A stretch of 64,000 nt of DNA, from contig VWZX01009005.1 of the NCBI GenBank assembly GCA_013399015.1, forward strand, positions 1,696,716-1,760,715, in the 5' to 3' direction. Position 1 is the first letter of the stretch. Each line of letters opens with the position of its first letter. The notes beneath the pieces are model-generated. The model had not been told where the DNA came from and did no database searches. It saw nothing but the letters and a program-made list of their open reading frames with translations. The position numbers and the translations under genes were made by a program. The DNA comes from Galbula dea (lineage: Eukaryota > Chordata > Aves > Piciformes > Galbulidae). Of this stretch, positions 27,501 to 41,000 are shown one piece after another.

Positions 27501-28969
27501 AGATTCTGTACTTTATGTCCTTCCTGCCAACACTAATAGAATTTTGTATTTGTCTTTCCGATTAAAATTGTTCCTAGAAATAGGTCAACTAGGAATCAGT
27601 TTTGGAAGTTACATGTTTGTTGTTTGGTTTTGATTTTGGTTTTTTTCCCTCCACTTTGGACAAGAGTTATTATCTATATTGCACTTTAAATTTGTTCTAT
27701 GTTTTCTAGGCTTCCTTTTTAAAAATGTACTGAAGAAACAGCATGTTAACTTGAAGGGTATTCCTAGTGGCAAGGATGAACACCACTAGCTACACCATAG
27801 AATATAAACTGACTGCATATAAAATTTGTTCAGAGTTTGTTTTTTTTCCTTTTTAGGAACATTTGAGATTGCAAGATTCTTGCTCTCTCATTAGATTAGT
27901 TGGTCTCACTCAGAAGCTAGGCACAGATTTTCAGACATGTTAAGAAGTGTCCATATTGTGATGAGATGACTGGTTCAGTCAAGTAGGAATCTAAGAGATA
28001 TGTGTAAGTGCTTGTATAAACACTGTGCAGCTGCTAGAAGTGACTTTCTGGGATCTTGGAATGCATGGTGCGTTGACGTGAATATTTGTGTCCTGGCTGT
28101 TGCATCACATAACTCTTCTTCATATAGTTTACCAACCTTAATATGGACTTGCCTCAAGTCCAGCAGCCTTATACAGTTTGATAGGAGAGGATGGAGAGCA
28201 GTCACTGCATTTTATCTGTCATTGAATGTGTGTGAAATAAGCAGAAAGTGATGGAATGTGGAAGTTAATCCATGGCAAACACGTTTAGTATACTAGAGAG
28301 AGAGAGAGACAGCAGAAGAGGTGTTAGTTTGAAAGGATATAGGGTGGATATAAGGAAGAGTAGAAGAAAGCTGGAAACATGGGTGACAAAAGGTGTCATG
28401 TCTTTTACTCTGATTTTATCAAAATTAACTGAGCTGAAAGGAACTTGATTAGCATGACAGATTTGCATAATTCAGTATTTAGATTCTTTTATTTGAATTT
28501 AAGCAGCATATACAATCTCTTGATTTCTGGCATTTTAGCTGGACCATCATGTATGTAAATTGATTAAGCTTGTATAGTTTGGAGAAATTGTTCAAGGGAG
28601 TGGAACTCAAGGTATGATCCTTCTGTTTTCCATGTTTTGTCTTAGGATAAATCTCACAGTCTATAGAATCCATCAGTAGTACAGAACAGGATGGATTCCC
28701 ATTGTAATACCAGTTTGACATTATAGATCAGCTGTTTTGATCAGACTTAAACAGCAACTTGTAGTGAAGTGAATGATGGCTGCTTTTATTTCTGGGTATT
28801 TTGCACCTATCTGCTTTACTTATCTTCTGTCTTCAAGTGCTCAGGTGCTTTTGTTACTGAAATGGCTAATTCAGAGACTTTAAAAATGATGAATATGTGA
28901 ACGTGGGGTCTGTTTTTATGATAGTCTTGAATAATCCTTTGCTCTCTATGTACCAATATTCTGTTCTCC

Positions 28970-29006
<37 letters not shown>

Positions 29007-32000
29007 GAATGGTTTCCTTATTGCACTGGCAAAGATCAGTTAATTGTATTTTCTCTCCATGCACATCTAACTTCTTTTGTTTTTATTACTTTCAGAGATC
29101 TGCTTGCGTAGGCCGAGGCTATTTCTTTTGGGAAAGTATAGAGGGTTTTTAGTTGTTTCTGAAGATATTACTAATTATCTAACTCTCACATTTGGGTTTG
29201 TCTGGCTTCTAAATTATTGACACTGACTTTGTTTTGTGACTTTAAATACGTTTGCAGTGAATGCTTTTCTATCCTTTAACATATATTTCTCGTTTGTGTT
29301 TTATCTTTTGGAAGGAACTTGTTTTAGAATGTCACCATTTGATCTTACAAGTGTGATTATCCTTTTCACTGAATGCTTGGCAGTATTTTAGTCTTGAATT
29401 AAATGTCTATCATTTAACTGTGAATAATTTTTCATTTTTTACTAAACTTGAAAAGTCCTCTTCAATAACTATATTTGACTGGGTTGCCTATTGACTCTGC
29501 ATAAATGTTGTCTTCACTATCTATTTTAAATAAAGTGCTTTATTTTATTACAATGAAGAATCACCAAAGCTTTCAGGGTAGAGATGTTAACTTCCATTGA
29601 CTCCTTTGATGATGTTGGGAGTCAGGGGAGCCATTATTCCACTAGCACAGTTGTCCAGAAATCAAAAAACCCCCCAGAAGCAAACAACCCCACACAAAGG
29701 ACATCTCCCACCCACCTTCCCCCCTAAACTCTACCAGAACTGTGTAGGTTAAATCAAATGATATAATCTGTATGGGGCAAATGTCAAGTAAATCATAAAA
29801 CTGTGTGACTAGGAAAGGAAAAGAGTGGGAAAGTTGTGATGTGTAGCACAGCCTGCCACCATAGTTCCCAGTTATCCAGTCAGGCAATATACTGTTGCAT
29901 GCAGTGGCTTTTTCTGGACCACATTAGTGATTTTCTTCCGTTGGAAAAAAAGGATGGAAGGTGCAGCAAAAAAACCTAGGAGAGCAAAAGATTATGATGG
30001 AGGACACCCAATTTCAAGCCATGCTACTGTAGAGCCAGGAAGCAGAAAGAGATTATGTCTAAAGACAGAGCTGTAATGTAGCTGAAGTGTTTTGAAATAT
30101 CCTATGTTCATTCTAGCTATGCAGACTCATGGAAGGGATTTACTCCTAAGTCTTGGTGCCTGTCTCTCATTTTTAAAGTTAATTCATTTCCATTGTAGTT
30201 AGTCATGGTAGATATTGCAAATAAAAGACAATTGTGTTTAAGACAATTTCTTTTAAAAGTATTGTCTGAGACAAAGTGAAGGTGAATGATTTGCCTGTAT
30301 GTATGTGAAGAATTACATAGAAAGGGTTACAAAGGTAGAAAGAAAGGTTCATTGTATTGGAAGTTAATTTTCCTGAGAGATGGGCTCAATACTCTATCTA
30401 AAAGATAGAAGAAGTAGGGTGAAATGAAAAAGGCAAATATCTATATCAGACAAGGAAAGGGATTTTTTTTTTTCTTTTATTTTCTAAATTCTGAATCTAC
30501 AAATTGTCTGATCTAGAGCACTTTATCCCATGCATTATTCCTCTGTTACCTTTTCACTCAATTTATCTGTTATCTCACATCTTTATTATTATTACTATGC
30601 CCAGGCAGTAGGGACATCACCACATTGTTTATTTTTCCATGTTTATTTTATGTGACAGGTTGAGCACCCTCAGCGGTCCAAAAAAGCAGTGTGGCATAAG
30701 CTGCTGTCTAAACAGAGGAAAAGAGCAGTAGTTGCTTGCTTTAGAATGGCACCATTGTACAATCTGCCAAGGTAAGAGCTGTATTTATTCTGTCTTTCAC
30801 AAATGAATTTATGTGCTGTTTGGTGAGATAAAAAGGAAAAAACAAACAAACCATGTAACCCAGTAACTGGTAAAATGCAAGGTAATCTACTTTGTATATT
30901 CCTTTCTTTTAATGATCTAATTTCTTTCTGCTAATATATCTTCTGAAAAGAATAACAAAAAGCATAATTTTAAATTTCTAGTTCTCTCTTCCTGCTGTTA
31001 TTCCACCTGTTCTTCCTGGTATGTTTTCTTTTCAGACACCTTTAATAGGAGATAAGTGCAGAAACAGACATATTGGTGTCACTGTAATATCACCCTGGGA
31101 AATAAATTCCTCCTGAGCTCTGGAAATAGGGAGTTAACATCATTATTAGATGCTAAATGTTCTAGATGCAGGAAATACACTATTTATCTGAAAACTTATT
31201 TCTTGTGCACTTTTGGGAAGAGCATCCTATTGCACAAGTTCTTCAAGTTAAATGAAATTTATATTGCCCAAATCTTCTTTTAAATGAAGTTTACAGCTTT
31301 TGTTTTCAATGTCCCTGTTTAGGCACCGAGCTGTCAATCTCTTTCTTCAAGGCTATGATAAATCTTGGATTGAAACAGAAGAACACTATTTTGAAGACAA
31401 ACTGATAGAAGACTTAGCAGTACGTCTGGGTGCATGTAGTATGGGTTAACAGTCATCTTGTGTAATGATAATTATAAGCCTGTGAGGGTACATAAGGTAT
31501 CATCTAAGCTATCTCTGTCTAAAGGGGTGAGCTATAATCAGGTCAGTCTGACAGAGGTTAAAATTACAAGTGATAGAGGTTTCAGAAGGCCCTCAGGCAG
31601 TCTTCTTCAGGGTTTCAGTAACCTTTTATAAAGCTTTTTAAACTTTTGTCTAAATTACATGCCACTTGCTGTCATCCCACTATCTTTTATCTCCTGTCCT
31701 ATGGAAAAGGAGAACAGCATATTCACTTCTTTCTTTGCAGTTAACCTTTATGTTTTTGAAGACTTTATAACCCACCTTAAAGTCATTTAAATCAAAAGGT
31801 TAGAATCTGAAACTAGGGGAGTTCTAGTCTTAGATTAATCAGTCCCTTAGAAACAGACAGTCTGCTTCGTTTTCACAGGAGGATCCTCTTGTCAGAGAGG
31901 TGAGGACTGTTCCCAGAAGTGAAGTGTTAGAGCCATGTCTTTAGCCTAGTAAATCCCTGAGGTGATTTTCAGTAAAGCCTTGTGTCCTCATCTCTTACAA

Positions 32001-35000
32001 TTGCCTCAGAAAGGTCGTTCTTTTAAGGGTTGAACCAAGAGCTAGTACTAAGAAATTATTCAGTTCCTGGGAGGGCTAACATGCCACAGTCTGAGATCAA
32101 TCTTTTTATTGTGAGGACAGCCTGCTTTCTGCAACAGAGAGGAAGCTAACTGGAAAATTGCTATTAGAAAAGAATTATAAATTGGTTTTACTGTTCAAAT
32201 CTTATGTTTAAAATGAGCTACCTGCATTGCAAACAGTTTTGGAAATAAGGATCAAACTAGTGTAAGGAAGATCAGCAGGAATGAGCTCAACACAAGCAGA
32301 CTGTCAAAGTTTGCTTTTGCCTGCATGTGTGCAGAATTCATTTCTTGTGACATCCTTACTGTATAATCAAGCTTTGTGAACAAGCAAGAAACTTCTGCAA
32401 ATACTTTGTAGACAACATTTTAAACTGATCTCTTCATGTTTCCCACCACATTGCAAAAGTTTTAAATAATGCAGGCTCACTGCAAACATAATTCTGTTTT
32501 AGCAGTAGAGAGCATGCATGTATAGATCTAGAATATGGAACAACATAGCTCTTTGCATGTGTGTATGTATGTGCAGGGATGTACATGTTAAGACATATGC
32601 CAGCATGGTCATTTGGTTATGCTGTGGTATAAAGGGTTATCTCTTTTCCTCCTCTGTGAAACCACATTTTTGGTAAGCTTGAGGACCATGTCAGCAAGTA
32701 GCTTCTGTGAAAAATTGTCTTAGAAAAGACAGAAACAGACTGGAATGGCTACTAAATCAACATTTAGTAAAGGATTAAAGGCATTCCCTTGAAATTCCTC
32801 AAGCATACAGTTCAGTGTGTGTCCAGTGCTCTCTTAAGGAGACATGTATTACACCTTTCAGTCAAAAGAGTAAACAAGTCTCTATCTGTCCTTTGAATAA
32901 ATTTGTCACATTCTTGCTGCTTTAGAGCACTCTCCTGGAGGGTGAGTGGTGTTCTACAGTCCAGCTCTGTGGAGCTGACACAGGCTCTTCTGTGGACTTT
33001 ATGAAAGATGTGGTTGTGATTCTGGTGAAGGTTCTCTTCCCTCTTGGAGAAACTGTACCTTGGTGTGCGAGGAATTAAAAGATTTCTGGGACTGTCAAGA
33101 TGGAATCTCAGCCCAGGCTGTGGTGCAGAAAGTAGTACATCTGGAAAGGGAAAAAGGAGGAGCCTTGAATTTACCAATGTATGTTTGAAGGGTTGTCTGA
33201 AGTTGCTGAATTATTCATATATTAGTTAGAAAACTGGAATAATTCAGGGCCTAGAAATTATAGCCAAGGCTTCCTGTGTCTCTGTAGTCAGTAAACTACA
33301 ATGTTCTATGCCAGAAAATGCAGGAAAAACTGCTTCCTTCCTGACTTTGTTAGATTCAGGCAACTTACAGACCTTTTTGTGAGATGTGGGAGATGTGTGT
33401 TTGCATCCCCTGAAGCAGAGGACTGGACTAAACTTGCAGTTTTGTTCCCTGAATCTTCTGTCCTGAAGTCTGTTATACAAAAGTGGTGCTATTTCTTTTG
33501 CCTCTGTATATTAAAAAAGTACACAAGTCCTGTATTTGAGGAGCTTAATTCTGCTGATTCTCAATTCTGATTCAACAGATCAAGTCTCTAAAAGAACTAG
33601 AGTTTTATCAGTTAATATTAAAGCCGTGGGATATTCAACACTGTCTTTATTAACAGTTAAAATGCTTCTGCTTTATTTATATAGGTTATATGAACAGTTA
33701 GGCTTACATGATAAGACTATTGATTAGTTTTGTTGTTAGGTATTGCTGGATATAATTTATAAGAACAATGTATTTAATGGAGGTTTAATAATAAGGTTAT
33801 CTAAAACTTAAATAGTTTAAATCTTCAACACTCAGAAACGGCAACTAAACCTTATACAACTTATTTGTTTTATCCTTTTATGTTACATTCAGTTAAAGCT
33901 TTTTTTATTTTACACTTAAATAACTGTCAGGCAAATGTCCCAGAAATGTCAGAAAATAATTTGGTTCTAGTTTTCTTTCTGGGCTTAATAATGAGTTTTA
34001 CATAACTCATCCATTGGCGAATTTGATCCTGCATTTAATTTGGATGAAATCCATGAAACCTTATAACTTGTATTAAACATTAATACAACTTTTGACCTTT
34101 TGCTTCATCAGTTTTGATAACATTAGACAGATATTCTGGTTGGCAATATTACCAGGTATATAGAATGCTACCATTTAATTAAAGAGAAAGGTCAGCATCC
34201 TAAATGAGATTGAAATAAAGACCTCCATAATGGTGAGATGTAGGTACAGTGATATTGTTCAGATCTTTTTAATGATACTGAAAAGATTGTCACATATTGC
34301 AAACTGTGAAATGTCCATCATACACTAGCATATGAAACAATCATTGTGCACATATGTTAACCAAAGCAAATTCTCAGCTGCAACCGGTCGTGTTTGGTAC
34401 AGCTGAGTGGAACGGGTGGTCTGCAGAGGCGTGTCTGAAGTGTAGTACACATAGAGATCTATAAGCATTCCCACAAGAATGTATTTGACACTAGCACACA
34501 TGATTTTTTTTCTTAATAGGTGAAAAAACACTTTCCCTGTATCTGCCATGTGGCCAGCTCTTCCTTACTGCTAACAGAAAACATCTGGCATTATAATAAT
34601 TTGTTATGTGTGCAGTCACATCAATGTATGGCATTCTTTTTGTCTGTATTGTAGTATATACTGCTATGTGAAAACAAGGAGGAGGAGTGAGCATAATTTA
34701 TGCAGCCAATTTTCTTTTGAGCTACCAAATGCTTTGTAGAAAAATATGTCTGGAGTAAGCAATTATGTTAATAACTGGATATGCAAAACTTACTTTCTGA
34801 ACTATCTTCTGGCAAAAGACAAGAAGTCAAGAGTACAGATTTTGTATAGATTCTTTTCAAAACACTACTTTGATGGTTACCATTGTAGTATTTAGGACTA
34901 GGTTTTTCTATTAGAGTGAACTAGCTAGAGTTATCTAAATATGAAAACAAATCAACCACATGAAAAAAACTATTTGTGTGTATGTATATTATTGAATGAT

Positions 35001-38000
35001 ATATCATTTTTTATACATTATTGATTTGTGATCTTCTAAAGTTCTGGATCCTGCCAGCATTACTGTTGGCAGATACAGTCACTTCTGTCTAAAACTATTG
35101 GTGAGCTTCAAGTTTAGATTTCTTCTCCCTCAAAACCTCTCCGAGTTCCACAGCAAATGTTATACCTGGCATGAGACCTGGAAGAGGATTCAATTTTCAG
35201 CTGATGAAGCTTGTTAACTTAGAGAGGAACAGACAATATAATAACAAATGATGGCATCTGGTCACCACTCATTCTGGAAAACAGCAATAATAGATTGAAG
35301 TTTCAGAATCTAGGGAAGATGGTTAATTTTTACAAGAAGAAGAAATCTGAGGAGTATGAGGGCACGGACGCTTGTTGCTTTGTAAATCATAGAATCGTCA
35401 GAGTTGGAAGGGACCTTAAATATCACCTAGTTACAATCCCCCTGCCTGGCAGGGACACCATCCACTAGATCAGGTTGCCCAGGGCCCCATCAAGCCTTGT
35501 AATGGTATCATCTTTGTAAGTCTTCATAGTCATTAGCTTAGTCAGGATTCAGGCTTTTTATACTTCACTTGGAACTTGTTTCCTCCTGGTTGTCCAAATA
35601 AATAAATTGCACAAAGAATTTTTTTCATGTTAGATAATGAAATATACTTTTAAAATCTTTTTTTCTTTCCCTAAAGAAACCTGGGGAGGAACCACCAGAA
35701 GAAGATGAGAGCCTTAAAAGAGTTGATCCTTTACATCAACTTATTCTGCTCTTCAGTCGAACAGCCTTGACTGAAAAATGGTATGGATGGTGTGAGAGAC
35801 TGCAGACTATATGCAGATTTCCAGATTACTCTTGCATTCCTCCATGTATTTGAAGTTATATGTGTCTCTGTTCAAGTGAGATGGCATAGGCTAGGTGCAT
35901 ATGTATGTATGGTGAGTTTGAGTTACACTCAGACCTCTCTAGCCTGAGGTTTGTAAAGAGATTGTGACACAACTGATGTTAAGGAGTTTTGTAGGGACAA
36001 ACAGAGGCCCCTATACCCTTTTTCACAGTTATGGATGCTGTGCTCAGGAGTTGCTACTCCTCCCTTTTCAGTTTATGTTCCCTGTTGACAGTTTTATTCT
36101 GGATATAAAATGTAAATATACTCTAGGCATAATTGAAAAGTTAGCTATGTTCTTTTCACTGGAAGGCGTTTATGAATTTCTGAGCTGTGTTTGTAGCTGG
36201 CTTTACTTTTCAGTTTGTAGTAGTTAATCAAGCCCATGTTTTCCAAAATCCTTGTAATTAATTATAAGCAGAGAAATCCTTTATAAAAAAATATATAAGG
36301 TGCTTCAAAATATTTTCATGCTCCAATTCTACTATAATGGCTCTAATCATCCTCATTTTCCCTTTCGTCTCTCTATTAACCAGCAAATTGGAAGAAGATT
36401 TCCTGTATATGGCATATGCTGACATTATGGCAAAGGTAACTTTTTTGCTAACTTTTGCATCTTTTCTCTTTTAATAAAATTGATGAGGAAGATCAAGAGG
36501 AATTATGTTTAAAGTGAAGGAAGACTTAGCTCCCTTCCCTCCCACCCTTGACTTATCAGTAAATATTTTCTTTCTACATGATATCAGAGCTGCCATGATG
36601 AAGAAGATGATGATGGTGAGGAAGAAGTGAAGAGTTTTGAAGTAAGATTATACTTCTGTTGTGTTCTTCTTGTCATGTTAGACATTATTTCATAGCTTCC
36701 AACTGTCATTTATGTTTCTTGGTTCATGGCTTACTGCAGCTTATTATGCCAGTGAATTGCATGTGAGAAGCTGGATTTGCAGAAATGAGTCACCAGATTC
36801 ATAGTAGTAAAACAAAAGCATACCTAATATCATATAATAGTGAGAGTAATTTAACTGAGCTGACATGTTTATCTGATTGACTCTTAGTTGTTGAAGAGAA
36901 ATACTATGGGCAGTAACTTATTCTAGAAGGCTGCTATAATAACAGGCTGTATCTTGTATAGTATCACATCCTACCTTTAGTTTGGATGATTAAAATACTT
37001 ACTAATACTGTTTTTTTGCAGTAACCATTTACATTCCCTATCAGTAATTTATAAGGTAGCTTATTGTTCTATATAAACCTGTTTTGTTTACAGTAATGCT
37101 TTTTAGTAAAATGTGAGCTTTTGTTTATCAGTACTGCAAAGCTTTTTCTTATGTTGAGAATAGGAAATCTGTATTTATTATTAATTAATATTGAGATTTT
37201 AGTTATCTTCCCTGTATAAGGAAACACATGGGTTGATTACAGTAGTAAGAGATGAGTCCTTGTCATGTGTTTGCTCTGGGATCTGTCTCTCTTTTTCCAT
37301 TACAAAATGGAGTTTATAAGAAATGTGTCTGTTCTGAGGGGCACTGAGGGGGTTATCTTGTTAATATTTTTAATATTTTAATACATTTTAGCATATTTTA
37401 ATTCTGACATTAACAGTTGTCTTATCTTTCAAATCAATACTTACATCTGATATCTTCACTAAAACAATCAAAGATTAAATACATGGGGTTATTATTTTTA
37501 AAAAATATTTCTAAATATACTGATTGATTTGATACAAAACTACTTGTGCTGTTTTGATTTTTAAGGAGTGGTTTGGGTTGTGTTTACTTTTACTCCCATT
37601 GTTTTGTACACCTCAGATGTTCTGTATGTTTTCTACATGTTGCTGCACGAGATAGCAGTGAATTATTTAAGTGCATATTCCCTATGTGACTGTATGTGGA
37701 ATTCAGAAAGAATATCAATACCAAATTCGTTTCAGTCACTCAGAAGTTCTGTTCCAGTTGAGTCACAATTAACACACCCAATATATAAATTACTGTTTCT
37801 TGGTAAATATCTAAGTATGAATCCAAATGTTTTATTTGTTTAGGCTTGTGGATTTTTTTGTTTCCTGGACATGCAGTGTATGATGTTTCATTGACTAAAC
37901 AAAAAAGATTTATTTCTACAAGCTTTTTTCATGCATGCTTCTTAGATGTCAAAAGTCTTGTGCTTATAAATGTAAAAATTTATAAGTAGGAAGTCATGGA

Positions 38001-41000
38001 GGTGAATGAATAAATTTATCAGTAGGGAGAATTTATTAGTGCTCCTTGCCTAAATTTTGATGGATTCCTTGTTCAGCATTCATCTTTGTCTTTTGAGAGA
38101 AGATCCTATTCATTTGTTTCTCATTATTCTGTAGCTATGAAATTTGTGTTCAAATAATGTATAAATGTGTTCAAAAGACAATCTTGTGTATGTATTTGGT
38201 CAGTCACCTGCAGAAAAAAATTTTGGACTTCTTTTTCTTATTACTATTTCGCTTCTTGTCCTTGCCCTTCCTTAAGGTGACAGGATCACAACGCAGCAAG
38301 GTAAAACAAAAATATGTGTGTATTTGTCTGGGTCTAATTTTGTGATTTTCTTTTTTTAGGCCCAACATCTTGGATAAGTTCAACTAAAGGGTCTTGAAAA
38401 CATTTTTAACATTTCAGTTTCAGCCTGACATCTCTACCAAACCCTTCTTGTCCACAAACTCTTTTTAAAAAGATTCCAAGAATCATTTATGCAAAATACA
38501 TCATATATAATTACTTTGCCATTTTGGGGGAAACAGAGTATGAATTTGCTTGTTCCTATTGTTTTGCTGTTCTTGCTTTTTGTGCACCAGTTGTCTTCTT
38601 TCTGGTTATCATTTAATTTGAATGCTTAAAATAATTTATTTGGTTCTTATGGGAAAGCAGTTGGACTTTTCTTCTATACCTTAGCAGACATATGTTTCTG
38701 ATACAGTAGTAGAATTCTATTCCCAGTGTTTGTCACAGAAGAAGCATTCATTATAGTTTATCTGTGATTCAGATCCTTTGGAGCAGACTGAGTCCTTGGT
38801 CTTCATTGTGATAGTGTTTGATAGAAACTCCATACCTGAAGTGATTCTAGTTGTTCTGTGTTTTCTCTAAAAACACAGAGGCAATGTCTCTGAAATTTTA
38901 CAATGTTATTTTTATTTTTGACTCAATTTCTTACACAGTCTTTTGTGTCTCATCATGAAAGTTTCATCATTTGTTTTTAAAAGGTGGTTTATTGCTAAAA
39001 CACCACCCTACTTGCTTACCTCATGCAAGTAGAAGTCTTAGTTCCCATTGCTGGTTGACTCAAGCTGCTTGCTGGTGGTGCTGCAAGGCTGATGTTATGA
39101 GAAGGAGGTACGATGTCTGGGGTAGCTATTTTTTTGTCCAGAAGTGTTTAAATATAGTTCTTTGTGCTGTGCCTAGTGGCAACTAGACTAAGTAAAGATG
39201 ACTTGCTTGAGATTGGGAATGCACAAATTTAGCTGATGGACAGAGTCCAGTCAGTAGCTTCAAAGTTTATTGCCTATGGCAATATGAGGAACTATTATAA
39301 CCTACTTCATTGAAAAAAGCAAGCTGATTTTGGTGTTTTGTTCACTAGTGCTTCTATCAACACTCAGTTTGAAAAAGACAGGAATTCCCATACAGGTGTA
39401 AAGAGGAGACAGATTCTCCAGGATCAGCTTTACTCTTACTTCTCCAAAAGTTTGAACAAATCTGTTCCACCTTCATATGATAAAGGCATTATCGTGGAAG
39501 ATGAACATGCTTACACAGACTTAGGAAATGTTGTTTAAAATGTGTTGTAATTGCCACAAACACTAAGTAATGCTACAAAACTCCAAAGGAAGTATATAAA
39601 CAGTACTGTAGTATAATTTCTTACTTGTTTCTTCCATTACTTCAGCTTTTCAAATACTACGTCTATCATTCTGCCTGCCTGTTTACCATACATGAAATGC
39701 TCTATGCTCCATAGAAACTTTTATGTCTTACTGATTGAGAAGTGTTTTCAAAGGGAAAAAATAGAACAAAAAATAATACTTGCTTCCTTCAGACATTACA
39801 AGAAAGAGTTTTGAATATATGAGACCACATACACCAGCTCTGTGTGTGTGTGTGTGTACATTTGTATCTTTGTCTGTCAAGTCTATCTGTTTCAAAGTTC
39901 AATGTTGAGGACAGTTATTTTAATCCATACCGTGTGTGTATGTGAAAAGAAGGACAGTTAAATTTGTGTGTTGGTAAAACTCTGCTGCTCCTCTAGACTT
40001 TAAAACTGTGTGATGCTTCAAGTCCTGACTCTTCACAGTCAGAGCAACAGAGACCTTTGGGCAAACTTAGAATGTGATCAAAATGGTGGATGTAGTTTCT
40101 TGGCAATTATCATGCCCATATCTCATGCAGTGTAGTCTCATTTTTATACAAATAATCTGTATTGGGATCCCTATGTGAGCAGGAGGGACGTCACGATAGA
40201 AATCTATAATAAAGCTGTGTGTTACTATTTGCCTGTCTTTTGATGCAGCCCAGGATTCAGTTAGCCTTCTGGGGTGAAAGTGCACATTGTTGGCTTATAT
40301 CCAGCTTTTCATTCAGCAGCACCCTGAAATCCTTCTCCACAGGACTGCTCTCAATGCCTTCGTCCCCCAGCCGGTATTAATACTGAGGATTGCCCTAATC
40401 CAGGAGCAGGACTTTGCACTTGGCCTTGAACCGCTTGTTGAACCGCTTCTCGAGCTTGGCCATGTCCCTCTAGATGGCATCCCATCCCTCAGGCATGTCA
40501 ACTGCACCATTCAGCTTGGTGTCATCTGCAAACTTCCTGAGGGTGCACTCAATCCCACTGTCTATGTCATTAATAAAGATATTAAACAGCAGTAGTACCA
40601 CTATGGACCCTTGAGGGACACCACTTGTCACCGATGTCCATCTGGACATCGAGCTGTTGACTAGATGTATAGATGTGACCATCCAGCCAATTCTTCATCT
40701 ATCAAGCAGTCCATTCATCAAATTCATAACTCCAGTTTAGTGAGAAGGATGTTGTGGGGGACCATGTCAAAGGCCTAAAGTCCAGATAAATTACATCCAT
40801 AGCTCTTCCCTTGTCCACCGATGTAGTTACTCTGTCATAAAAGGCAACTAGGTTGCTCAGGCAGAACTTGCCCTTGGTGAAGCCATACTGGCTTTCTTAA
40901 TTCACCTCCCTGTCCTCCATGTGCTTTAGCATAGCTTCTAGGAGGACCCATTCTGTTATCTTCCCAGGCACAGATGTGAGGCTGATAGATTGGTAGTTCC

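Larger units (their letters stand above)
26660..30658 (+). other. RYR2 intron 13
   Basis: 4.0 kb. It holds AG and TA microsatellites and the possible relic microexon at 29096. Nothing else recognised. Confidence 0.9.

Noticed and set aside
32812..33177. 121-codon - strand open frame in intron 15
   Set aside because: No recognisable domain, no start context or splice structure, and + strand frames in the same block are also partly open. Left as unexplained intron.
40287..40682. Open frames on both strands as host genes
   Set aside because: They are parts of a - strand CR1 reverse transcriptase (VPQGS, FADDT) and its antisense shadow.
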